Part shown: one piece after another, positions 6,377-13,562 of the stretch
Layout: the number at the start of each line of letters is the position of its first letter
Position numbering within the stretch: the first letter of the stretch is position 1
Source of the DNA: Bacteroidales bacterium
Lineage (GTDB): Bacteria; Bacteroidota; Bacteroidia; Bacteroidales; Muribaculaceae
Assembly: GCA_003150235.1 (NCBI GenBank)
Contig: QAMW01000027.1
Coordinates: 94,398 to 124,924 of the forward strand
Direction of reading: 5' to 3'
Length of the DNA: 30,527 nt
Translations under genes and position numbers: made by a program
Notes under the pieces: generated by a model
Told to the model about the DNA's origin: nothing
The model's input: the letters and a program-made list of their open reading frames with translations, nothing else
Database searches by the model: none

Positions 6377-8026
6377 TTAATTACCTGGTGTTGACGGTTG
6401 CTCCGTGTCAGGCTTTATCGGTGCAGTCGCGTTGCCGGCGTCAAGTTCGGCTATAGCCCTCTTTACTGTCGCGTCGTCATCGTTTATCACCTGATAAAGA
6501 TACTCCCTTCCGAGAATATCACTTGCTATCAGAGCTTTCAAGTTCTTAACAATTAAATTGCGTGAAATGTTGATGTAATACCACCTTGCGGGAATGCCTT
6601 TTTGCACCGCGTATGCGACAAACTGTTGCAATAACTCGTCATCGTCAGGGATATTTGCCATGAAGTCCGGCAGTTTTTTGCTTTGAGACAGCGCGGCGCG
6701 GTTTTTGTCGGTGTACTCGAATGCAAATTTCTGGAGCAGTCCAGCATTCACCACATCATAATAATATTTTGTGATGCCGCTTGTGTCATTGGGCACAAAC
6801 ACATCAGGCATGATGCCTCCTCCGCCGTAGACGAGTCTTCCGTTTAGGGTGCGGTATTGAAGCTCTTCGTTGAATTTTATACTGTCAGGATTGTAAAATT
6901 CGCCATGTTCATAACGGTTTACGATGTCAAGCTCGTAAGCATTGCGCTTGCCAGGCTGATAATCTTTCTGGATACATCTTCCCGACGGGGTGAAGTAACG
7001 CTGCACGGTAAGCCTTATGGCACTGCTGTCGGGGAGGGTGGTCTGCCGCTGGACAAGACCCTTGCCAAATGAGCGTCGCCCTACTATAAGCGCCCTGTCG
7101 TTATCCTGCATGGCTCCGGCGAATATCTCGCTTGCGCTTGCCGAATACTCGTCGAGCAACACGATAAGCGGCGAATCCTGGAATGCACCCGTACCGTCAC
7201 TGAACACCTGCGAGTCTTCCATCGCCTTCCTGCCGCGTGTGAATACAATCGGCGAGTTGGCGGGCAGAAACTCGTTTGCCATATATATAGCCATTTCAAG
7301 GAACCCTCCTCCATTGCCGCGCAAGTCGACGATGTAGCGGTTGGCGCCTTCGCTTTTCAGTTTGACGAGACTGGTGAGAAATTCGTCGCGGGTTGTCCTG
7401 CCGAATTTGTTGACCTTTATATATCCTGTCTCCGGTGCTATGATGTAGGCGGCGTCGATGGAATTGACCGGAATGTCGCCTCTGGTCACCTCGAAAGAGA
7501 GCAGTTTCTTGGCATTGCTTCGCTTGATACCGAGTTTTACCTTTGTCCCTTTTTCTCCCTTGAGCATTTTCACTATGTCGGTGTTGGGGATGTCCTGACC
7601 GGCTACAAGAGAGTCGTTTATTGTTATGATGCGGTCGCCCGGCATGAGTCCTATCTTCTCCGACGGACCTCCGGCGATCACTTCGCTTACAGTTGCTGTG
7701 TCGGTGAGCATCGTGAAAGCGATGCCGATACCGCTGAACGACCCGTCAAGGTCATCGTTGACTGCCTGGAGGTCTTCAGCCGGGATGTAGGTGGAGTGGG
7801 GGTCGAGATTGGAAAGCAGATTGGGTAATGTGCGTTCGATAAGTGAATCAACATCCACTTCGTCGACGTAATCGTTCTTTATCAGTCCAAGTATTTCCGA
7901 CAGTTTTTTCTCGCCCGCCCCGGTGCGGCTGTTGTCGCTGAATGTTATCCCTATCCAGATGCCGCCTATCAATGACAGCGCTATTACAAGCGGCATCCAG
8001 GCGACAGGATTTTTAAGATGTTTCAT
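6377..8026 (-). CDS. S41-family C-terminal processing peptidase
   Basis: The product has 549 residues. An uncleaved N-terminal membrane anchor (about 10-28) is followed by a CTP N-terminal helical region, a PDZ domain (about 90-170, with GIGIAF and GGPSEKIGLMPGDRI) and the S41 protease core. The catalytic dyad is readable: Ser297 in EYSASASEIFAGAMQ and Lys322 in FGKGLVQ, 25 residues apart as in Prc/CtpA. A C-terminal helical extension (about 440-549) ends in a Pro/Thr-rich tail. It should cleave periplasmic or envelope proteins at C-termini. It lies 21 bases after the dCMP deaminase gene in the same operon. Confidence 0.93.
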   Translation of the reverse strand: MKHLKNPVAWMPLVIALSLIGGIWIGITFSDNSRTGAGEKKLSEILGLIKNDYVDEVDVDSLIERTLPNLLSNLDPHSTYIPAEDLQAVNDDLDGSFSGIGIAFTMLTDTATVSEVIAGGPSEKIGLMPGDRIITINDSLVAGQDIPNTDIVKMLKGEKGTKVKLGIKRSNAKKLLSFEVTRGDIPVNSIDAAYIIAPETGYIKVNKFGRTTRDEFLTSLVKLKSEGANRYIVDLRGNGGGFLEMAIYMANEFLPANSPIVFTRGRKAMEDSQVFSDGTGAFQDSPLIVLLDEYSASASEIFAGAMQDNDRALIVGRRSFGKGLVQRQTTLPDSSAIRLTVQRYFTPSGRCIQKDYQPGKRNAYELDIVNRYEHGEFYNPDSIKFNEELQYRTLNGRLVYGGGGIMPDVFVPNDTSGITKYYYDVVNAGLLQKFAFEYTDKNRAALSQSKKLPDFMANIPDDDELLQQFVAYAVQKGIPARWYYINISRNLIVKNLKALIASDILGREYLYQVINDDDATVKRAIAELDAGNATAPIKPDTEQPSTPGN

Positions 8027-8047
8027 ATTTTGAAATAAGTGAAATCG

Positions 8048-8482
8048 TCAGTCATCAATGTCAGCAATGTGGATACATTCCACTCCTGCGCGTTTCAGCA
8101 CATCGAGCCCGTCTTGTATCCTGTACAGGTCGTTGTACACGACTCGCTTTATTCCCGCCTGGATTATGAGCTTGCTACACTCCAGACAAGGCGATGCGGT
8201 GATATAAAGGGTCGAGCCTTCGCTACTATTGCTGCTGCGCGCCACTTTAGTGATGGCATTTGCTTCGGCATGAAGCACATACGGCTTGGTGACACCGCCT
8301 TCATCCTCACAGATGTTTTCAAATCCGGCAGGAGTCCCGTTGTATCCGTCAGATATTATCATCTGGTCTTTTACAAGTATAGCACCTACCTTGCGTCTCT
8401 GACAATAAGAATTTTCAGCCCAGATACGCGCCATCCTCAGATAGCGTTTGTCGAGCACAATTTGCTTCTCGTTAATATTCAT
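8048..8482 (-). CDS. dCMP deaminase family protein
   Basis: The product has 144 residues of the cytidine/deoxycytidylate deaminase fold. Zinc-site motifs are HAEANAI (His71, catalytic Glu73) and SPCLECSKLI (Cys99, Cys102). Also typical are CQRRKVGAILV and the loop GYNGTPAGFENICEDE, which suit deamination of dCMP to dUMP for dTTP synthesis. It is the first gene of the minus-strand operon, with a good -7 element (8508-8515) upstream. Confidence 0.93.
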   Translation of the reverse strand: MNINEKQIVLDKRYLRMARIWAENSYCQRRKVGAILVKDQMIISDGYNGTPAGFENICEDEGGVTKPYVLHAEANAITKVARSSNSSEGSTLYITASPCLECSKLIIQAGIKRVVYNDLYRIQDGLDVLKRAGVECIHIADIDD

Positions 8483-8507
8483 TGCTTAATGAGCGTCTAT
8501 AATCCCG

Positions 8508-8515
8508 CAAATATA
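8508..8515 (-). promoter_or_regulatory. -7 promoter element of the deaminase operon
   Basis: On the minus strand this reads TATATTTG, a full match to TAnnTTTG, 25 bases ahead of the deaminase ATG. The -33 element is less clear (TTG on the minus strand at 8539-8541, with slightly long spacing). Confidence 0.65.
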
Positions 8516-8578
8516 CGAAATTATCATGAACTGCGATGCAATTTGTGCGTAAATTTGAACGTGACTCGCCGATAGTTG

Positions 8579-9421
8579 CTAAAATGTTGGTGTGAGAGCC
8601 TTCAGATGAGCCTGTATGGTGCGCGCTATGCGGTAATGTCCGTTGTCATTGGGGTGTAGCAGGTCGGAATCGCCATGGTGAAAGTAGCCGACATGATTTT
8701 CTTCCATCGGGAAAAGCCCGCTGTCAGAATAGAGGTCGATTACAGGCACCGCCCAGAGCATTGCACCCTCCTTGAGCGTCTTGACATACTCATCTATATA
8801 TAGACCTTGTGCGTTGCTCCAGTTTTCATCGGGCTGTACGTTGTGGTCATTGAATTTGGCATATCCACGGTGAATCGGGGTCATCACGATTACCTGCTTG
8901 TCGGGGTAATTATGTTTGAGGTAAGATAGCACACGGTTGATATTGCCCGTGAATGTCGAGTCGTTCATGGAGAAACGACGGTGTTTCCTCCATTCCATCT
9001 TTCCGTTGTGATTGACGCTGTCCCGCTCTTCGGTATAGAATTTGCCGATAGGTATGTTGTGATTATAGTCGTTGGTGCCAGCCCAGATGAAAATTACATC
9101 GATGGAGTCGCCAAGTGCCGCGTTCATCTCCTCCGCTTTTTTGTAGATGCCGTCCCATTGGTATCCGCTGCGGGCAAACACATGTGGTTCGATGCCTGTG
9201 AGCTGTTGGAGATACCACCAGTAATGGCGTTTGGTCGACTTGTTATTTGGGTCGGTCATCGAATCGCCAAGAAAAGCCACACGTTTGCCGTTCCATGGCG
9301 TAGCAAGATTTATATCGGGTGACGGTACTTCTATTTCGGGGTAATGGGAGTGTCCGTCATGTGCAAGGGCGGTTGTTGCAACAGTAATGAAGAGCGCAAA
9401 GATTAACTTTCTTAAATACAT
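8579..9421 (-). CDS. Exported SGNH/GDSL hydrolase
   Basis: The product has 280 residues with a signal peptide (MYLRKLIFALFITVATTALA). SGNH blocks are visible: LGDSM with nucleophile Ser54, SGYQWDG around Gly86, GTND with Asn117, and DLLHPN with Asp253/His256. The mature N-terminus is His-rich (HDGHSHYPE). The family includes acetyl-xylan and other carbohydrate esterases. Because the gene is divergent from the xylan locus and shares its control region, a deacetylase for xylan oligosaccharides is likely, though not proven. Residues 120-160 form an insertion between blocks (YTEERDSVNHNGKMEWRKHR). Confidence 0.85.
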   Translation of the reverse strand: MYLRKLIFALFITVATTALAHDGHSHYPEIEVPSPDINLATPWNGKRVAFLGDSMTDPNNKSTKRHYWWYLQQLTGIEPHVFARSGYQWDGIYKKAEEMNAALGDSIDVIFIWAGTNDYNHNIPIGKFYTEERDSVNHNGKMEWRKHRRFSMNDSTFTGNINRVLSYLKHNYPDKQVIVMTPIHRGYAKFNDHNVQPDENWSNAQGLYIDEYVKTLKEGAMLWAVPVIDLYSDSGLFPMEENHVGYFHHGDSDLLHPNDNGHYRIARTIQAHLKALTPTF

Positions 9422-9456
9422 GGTTGTGGTTTTAGATAAAACAGGTTATACGGATG

Positions 9457-9464
9457 CAAAAATA
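9457..9464 (-). promoter_or_regulatory. -7 promoter element of SGNH hydrolase gene
   Basis: On the minus strand it reads TATTTTTG, matching TAnnTTTG, 35 bases before the ATG at 9421. No good -33 element is seen. The phased operator array at 9534-9602 lies about 70 bases upstream of it, so the array may serve both directions. Confidence 0.5.
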
Positions 9465-9533
9465 ACATATTTTTTGGAATTTGATGTTAGCGAGTAGGAA
9501 GTCATTAGTAATCAATGAATAAGGCGCGATTAT

Positions 9534-9602
9534 GATACATGGTAATACATCTTTGTTACATTTTCTGACAGCACCGTTACATGGATAGATATCTTGGTTA
9601 CG
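9534..9602 (+). promoter_or_regulatory. Array of four 21-bp-phased GTTACAT half-sites
   Basis: GATACAT (9534), GTTACAT (9555), GTTACAT (9576) and GTTACGC (9597) start exactly 21 bases apart. The last begins 36 bases before the -7 element at 9633. A second array with the same spacing and the same distance to its -7 element precedes the next GH43 gene. Direct half-sites one every two helical turns, next to the -33 region, suit an AraC-type DNA-binding domain as found in hybrid two-component (HTCS) regulators of polysaccharide loci. The regulator itself is not in the window. Confidence 0.75.
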
Positions 9603-9632
9603 CATTTATTTTTAGGTAAAAACCTTAACGCT

Positions 9633-9640
9633 TAACTTTG
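9633..9640 (+). promoter_or_regulatory. -7 promoter element of first GH43 gene
   Basis: TAACTTTG matches TAnnTTTG. The -33 position holds no TTTG, as expected of a promoter that needs an activator. A leader of about 60 bases separates it from the ATG at 9710. Confidence 0.65.
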
Positions 9641-9709
9641 CGGTGCATTTAAATCTGAACCGAATGTCGACCGTCATTATGGCGGCGATGAAAAAAGTAA
9701 ATTTGCAAT

Positions 9710-11305
9710 ATGAAAAAATTGTCAACCTTAATTATTGCTCTTGCCTGCACCGCTGTTCCGTGTTATGCCGCACAGGGAGAGGTGCCGGTCATCGAGAATC
9801 CTGTGCTTTGGGCTGATGTGCCTGACCCCGACGTGATAAGTGTGGGTGACGATTTTTACATGGTGAGCACCACCATGCACCTCATGCCCGGATGCCCTAT
9901 AATGCATTCGCGCGACCTGAAAAACTGGGAGGTAATCAGTTATGTCTTTGACCGTCTTGAAGACACTCCTTATTATGACATGGAAGGCGGCACGGTGTAT
10001 GGAAAAGGGCAGTGGGCTACCTCGCTCCGCTACCATGAGGGTAAGTTTTATGTGCTTTTCTCCCCGAATGACAATCCCTACCGTTCATATATATATAGTG
10101 CGACCGATCCTGCGGGAAAGTGGGAACTTGTATCGCGCACACAGCATTTCCATGATTCATCATTCCTTTTTGATGATGACGGAAAGGTTTATGTATATTC
10201 CGGCGGCGGCGATATACGGTTGCGGGAGCTGAACCCCGACCTCAGTGATGTCAAGGAAGGCGGAATCGACATGGTGGTTATACATCCCGATTCTACAGAG
10301 ACCGGATTGCATGAGGGAAGCCGCGCGGTGAAGCATGACGGAAAATATTATCTGCTTGTAATTTCGTGGCCTGCTGGAGAGCCGAGACGTCAGCTATGCT
10401 ATCGTGCCGACAATATTACCGGACCATACGAGAAGAAGGTGATTCTCGAAAGCACATTTGGCGGATTTCCCTACGTGGGTCAAGGCGCGATTTTCGATGA
10501 CAGCGAAGGCAACTGGTGGGGAATGATTTTCCAGGATCGCGGTGGGGTAGGGCGTGTGCCTACGCTAAATCCGTGCCGTTGGATTGACGGATGGCCTATC
10601 CTCGGCGATGAAAACGGTCGTGTGCCTGAGACGGTTACCGGATTTGGCAAAGAGACCGCAAAGGCAGAAATCGTGTCAAGTGACGACTTTAGCAGTGACA
10701 AGTTAAATATTAACTGGGAATGGAACCATAATCCTGTCGACTCTCTTTGGTCGCTTACGGAGCGTCCCGGTTATCTCCGCCTCCACACCGGCAAGGTGGT
10801 CGGCAATATGTATGAGGCGCATAACACTATCGGACAGCGTATGGAAGGTCCTCGTTGCGAAGGTGTCGTTAAGCTCGACCTCGCGGGGATGGCTGACGGT
10901 GATGTAGCCGGCTTCGGTGCGTTCAACGGACATTCGGCTCTCCTGTCGGTACGTAACGATGGCGGTAAGAAATCGCTTGTGTATCATAACGCTGTAGTGA
11001 ATTTCAAGAAGGATACCAAGGTGATAAATGATGTCGAGAACACCGACATGGTCACCGTGCCCCTCGAAGGCGATGAGCTTTATCTGAGGATAAGCGCCGA
11101 TTTTCGCCCCGGCACTGACATCGCCCGGTTTGCCTACAGTTTGAACGGCAATGACTGGACCGACATTCCTGACGAATACAAGATGCGCTATGACTGGTCG
11201 CGACTCTTCATGGGTACACGGTTTGCCATCTACAATTACGCTACTAAACAACCCGGCGGTTACGTTGATGTGGATTACTTCGCTTACGACCGTCAACCTG
11301 AATAA
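9710..11305 (+). CDS. GH43 glycoside hydrolase with C-terminal beta-sandwich
   Basis: The product has 531 residues with a signal peptide (MKKLSTLIIALACTAVPCYA). The five-bladed propeller spans about 25-310. The expected catalytic triad is visible: base Asp39 in DVPDPDVIS, pKa-modulating Asp149 in HDSSFLFDDDGK, and acid Glu202 in LHEGSRAVK. Residues 330-531 form a concanavalin-like sandwich typical of GH43 beta-xylosidases and arabinofuranosidases. It probably removes arabinose or xylose from xylan oligosaccharides in the periplasm, since there is no lipobox. The HDSS...HEGS variant differs from the second GH43 gene, so the two likely have different bond specificity. It has its own promoter and a terminator 155 bases downstream. 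Confidence 0.92.
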   Translation: MKKLSTLIIALACTAVPCYAAQGEVPVIENPVLWADVPDPDVISVGDDFYMVSTTMHLMPGCPIMHSRDLKNWEVISYVFDRLEDTPYYDMEGGTVYGKGQWATSLRYHEGKFYVLFSPNDNPYRSYIYSATDPAGKWELVSRTQHFHDSSFLFDDDGKVYVYSGGGDIRLRELNPDLSDVKEGGIDMVVIHPDSTETGLHEGSRAVKHDGKYYLLVISWPAGEPRRQLCYRADNITGPYEKKVILESTFGGFPYVGQGAIFDDSEGNWWGMIFQDRGGVGRVPTLNPCRWIDGWPILGDENGRVPETVTGFGKETAKAEIVSSDDFSSDKLNINWEWNHNPVDSLWSLTERPGYLRLHTGKVVGNMYEAHNTIGQRMEGPRCEGVVKLDLAGMADGDVAGFGAFNGHSALLSVRNDGGKKSLVYHNAVVNFKKDTKVINDVENTDMVTVPLEGDELYLRISADFRPGTDIARFAYSLNGNDWTDIPDEYKMRYDWSRLFMGTRFAIYNYATKQPGGYVDVDYFAYDRQPE

Positions 11306-11458
11306 AGATATTAACACAATAAAGATATTCACAGAGGTACAATTATAAGGATATATTTTATGATGATAGGTGACAATTAGGATTAAAGATGATTTAGGTT
11401 AATTTTACTAAATGACTTTATTTTTAGTTTTTGGGTAATACTATGTTCTCGCACTTAC
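11306..11458. other. AT-rich spacer after first GH43 gene
   Basis: No gene is seen. The stretch is very AT-rich, contains two AAAGATATT words just after the stop, and leads to the terminator hairpin at 11459. Confidence 0.5.
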
Positions 11459-11497
11459 ATCAGAGCTTCACCGTGCGGTGAGGCTCTGATTCTTTTT
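11459..11497 (+). terminator. Rho-independent terminator
   Basis: ATCAGAGC-TTCACC pairs with GGTGAG-GCTCTGAT around the loop GTGC, followed directly by TCTTTTT. The stem is about 14 bp with one offset pair. It should end the first GH43 transcript and insulate it from the second GH43 operon. Confidence 0.85.
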
Positions 11498-11530
11498 CTG
11501 AGAGGCAATACGCTGTTAGTCAGCATGTAT

Positions 11531-11599
11531 GTTACGTAACAAGAGGAATATGTTACACGAAATTTGTAATATGTAACACAGTCAGACGCTCTTGAAACA
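11531..11599 (+). promoter_or_regulatory. Second 21-bp-phased half-site array
   Basis: GTTACG (11531), GTTACA (11552), GTAACA (11573) and a weaker GAAACA (11594) start exactly 21 bases apart. The last begins 36 bases before the -7-like element at 11630, the same geometry as at 9534-9602. Some sites are also palindromic (TGTTACGTAACA at 11530-11541), but only the direct phasing is shared by both promoters. Confidence 0.7.
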
Positions 11600-11629
11600 A
11601 CTTTTCGATGCCATGACATAAATGTTAAA

Positions 11630-11637
11630 TATCTTTA
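11630..11637 (+). promoter_or_regulatory. -7-like element of the GH43/xus operon
   Basis: TATCTTTA fits TAnnTTTG at seven of eight positions, 59 bases ahead of the ATG at 11697. Its place relative to the half-site array copies that of the first GH43 promoter. No equally good promoter is seen before the first susC gene, so this may drive the whole downstream operon. Confidence 0.55.
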
Positions 11638-11696
11638 CGAAAAGTTTCAAAGACCTTAAAGACGCAAAATTTTAGTAACACAGAGAATTTAGACTG

Positions 11697-13415
11697 ATGA
11701 AAGCAAAACTAACCTTGATTGCCATTTCTGCAGGAATATTGCTCTCCGGAGCGGCGATATATTCATGCGCACGTGCAAGCGCGAGCGAGAAGCCCCTCAA
11801 GTCGGCGGCTTTGTTCGACTCGTTTTCTTACAAGGGCATGGATGACTTCTATGAGTCCAATCCGCTGCCCGATGAGTCGTCGTTTTACAATCCGATTCTT
11901 CCCGGATGGTATTCCGACCCTTCGATATGTACCAACGGCAAGGGCGATTACTACCTTGTGACTTCCACGTTCACATATTTTCCCGGTGTGCCGGTATTCC
12001 ACAGTACCGACCTGGTTAACTGGACACAGGTAGGTCATGTGCTCGACCGCCTTTCGCAGCTTGACAATATCGGAGGTCAGCATGTGAGCGGAGGCATTTT
12101 CGCCCCGGATATGGCGTATAATCCCGCCAACGAGACATACTATATGATTACCACCAATGTCGGTGCGGGCAATTTCTTCGTGAAGACAAAAGATCCTGCC
12201 GGCGACTGGAGCGATCCCGTGTATCTCCCCGAGGTGCAGGGCATCGACCCGGCTTTCTTCTTTGACAGCGACGGCAAGTCTTATATCGTAAACAACGATG
12301 ACGCCCCCGACAACAAGCCGGAATACCCCGGCCACCGCACGGTAAGGGTGGTGGAGTTTGACACCGCTGCTGAGAAATGCGTCGGCGAGCGCAAGATTGT
12401 GGTCAACAAAGGATGCCGCCCTCAGGAAAAGCCTATCTGGTGTGAGGGTCCACATATATATAATCTTGACGGCATCTATTATCTGATGACCGCCGAGGGC
12501 GGAACAGGCGACTGGCACAGCGAGGTGATATATCGCGGCACATCGCCTTTCGGTCCGTTTGAGCCGTGGGAAGGCAATCCTATCCTGACTCAGCGTCATC
12601 TCGACCGTAACCGCGCCAACCCCATCACCTGTGCCGGTCATGCCGACCTCGTGCAGACGACAGAAGGCGACTGGTGGGCTGTGTTCCTCGCATGCCGTCC
12701 CATTGATGGAAAATTCGAGAATCTAGGTCGTGAGACATTCATGATGCCCGTGAGATGGACTTCCGACGGCTGGCCTTACATCACACGTGGCAACGAAGAG
12801 GTGCCGATGATTGTACGGCGCGCCGGTGTCACCCGTGGTGACAATGTCACTTTCGGTAATTTCGAAAAAGAGTATGATTTCTCTGCCGACTGCCTCGGCT
12901 GCGAATGGCACACACTCCGCGGTACTGCCGCTGACCATTACTCTCTTACCGACAACCCGGGTTACCTCACGATGAAATGCTCACCCGTGTCATCGACCGA
13001 GAAAAAAGAGCTTCCTTTTGTATGCCGCCGTGTGCAGCATCATAAATATGAGTGTGCCACACGCATGATTTTCTCCCCCGAGGATGAATCGCAGTGTGCC
13101 GGACTGCTTGTGATGAAAGACGAGACCCATCAGTATCTCCTCGACCGTTGCCTTGACGGCGATACCCATTGCGTAGCGGTCCACAAGATAGGCAAAGATG
13201 GAAGCGAGATGCTTGCTAAGGCGCCGGTTGATGGCGACGTGGTCAACCTGAAGGTGACCTCCGACGGCAAAAACTACAATTTCCATTATTCCACCGACGA
13301 AGGGAAGACCTGGAAGGAACTCCTCACAGGCGTTGACGCCAACTATACCTCTACAGCCACAGCCGGAGGATTTACCGGCACTACCGTCGGGCTGTATGCT
13401 TCAAGCGCGAGATAA
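11697..13415 (+). CDS. GH43 beta-xylosidase/arabinofuranosidase, probable lipoprotein
   Basis: The product has 572 residues. The N-terminus has a hydrophobic segment ending IYSC (Cys24), a possible relaxed Bacteroidota lipobox. The propeller (about 62-380) shows base Asp74 (WYSDPS), Asp184 (GIDPAFFFDSDGK) and acid Glu250 (WCEGPH), with YYLVTSTFTYFPGVPVFHST after blade one as in XynB-like GH43 enzymes. A C-terminal sandwich (about 390-572; FSADCLGCEWHTLRGT onward) matches the beta-xylosidase C-terminal domain that caps the active site. It likely releases xylose or arabinose from xylo-oligosaccharides. The next gene, susC, follows after 147 bases with no terminator of classic form. Confidence 0.93.
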   Translation: MKAKLTLIAISAGILLSGAAIYSCARASASEKPLKSAALFDSFSYKGMDDFYESNPLPDESSFYNPILPGWYSDPSICTNGKGDYYLVTSTFTYFPGVPVFHSTDLVNWTQVGHVLDRLSQLDNIGGQHVSGGIFAPDMAYNPANETYYMITTNVGAGNFFVKTKDPAGDWSDPVYLPEVQGIDPAFFFDSDGKSYIVNNDDAPDNKPEYPGHRTVRVVEFDTAAEKCVGERKIVVNKGCRPQEKPIWCEGPHIYNLDGIYYLMTAEGGTGDWHSEVIYRGTSPFGPFEPWEGNPILTQRHLDRNRANPITCAGHADLVQTTEGDWWAVFLACRPIDGKFENLGRETFMMPVRWTSDGWPYITRGNEEVPMIVRRAGVTRGDNVTFGNFEKEYDFSADCLGCEWHTLRGTAADHYSLTDNPGYLTMKCSPVSSTEKKELPFVCRRVQHHKYECATRMIFSPEDESQCAGLLVMKDETHQYLLDRCLDGDTHCVAVHKIGKDGSEMLAKAPVDGDVVNLKVTSDGKNYNFHYSTDEGKTWKELLTGVDANYTSTATAGGFTGTTVGLYASSAR

Positions 13416-13500
13416 TAACCTTATATATTAACCTTAAAAACAATTAATGACTAACTGACAGAGAGAAAAAGAAATCAACCGAACTATTCCTAACCTTAAA

Positions 13501-13516
13501 CCGCGCAGGAGCGCGG
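13501..13516 (+). other. Small hairpin in the susC leader
   Basis: CCGCGC, loop AGGA, GCGCGG lies 47 bases before the susC ATG, with no T-run after it. It could protect a processed mRNA end or act in leader control. The 147-base gap also holds three TAACCTTA words (13416, 13429, 13491). Confidence 0.45.
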
Positions 13517-13562
13517 TAAAGCTAAAAGCAACTTAGTAATTATTAAATTTAAGCTAATAACA

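Noticed and set aside
11400..11497. Possible small RNA ending at the 11459-11497 terminator
   Set aside because: A weak TAnnTTTT-like word lies near 11425, but no convincing -33/-7 pair is present. The terminator is adequately explained as the end of the first GH43 transcript.
11530..11541. Perfect palindrome TGTTACGTAACA as a separate repressor site
   Set aside because: The palindrome is not repeated in the other GH43 promoter, whereas the direct 21-bp phase is. The palindrome is probably a by-product of one half-site.
11763..12641. Long minus-strand frame opposite the second GH43 gene
   Set aside because: It lies entirely inside a well-supported GH43 gene and shows no family features.
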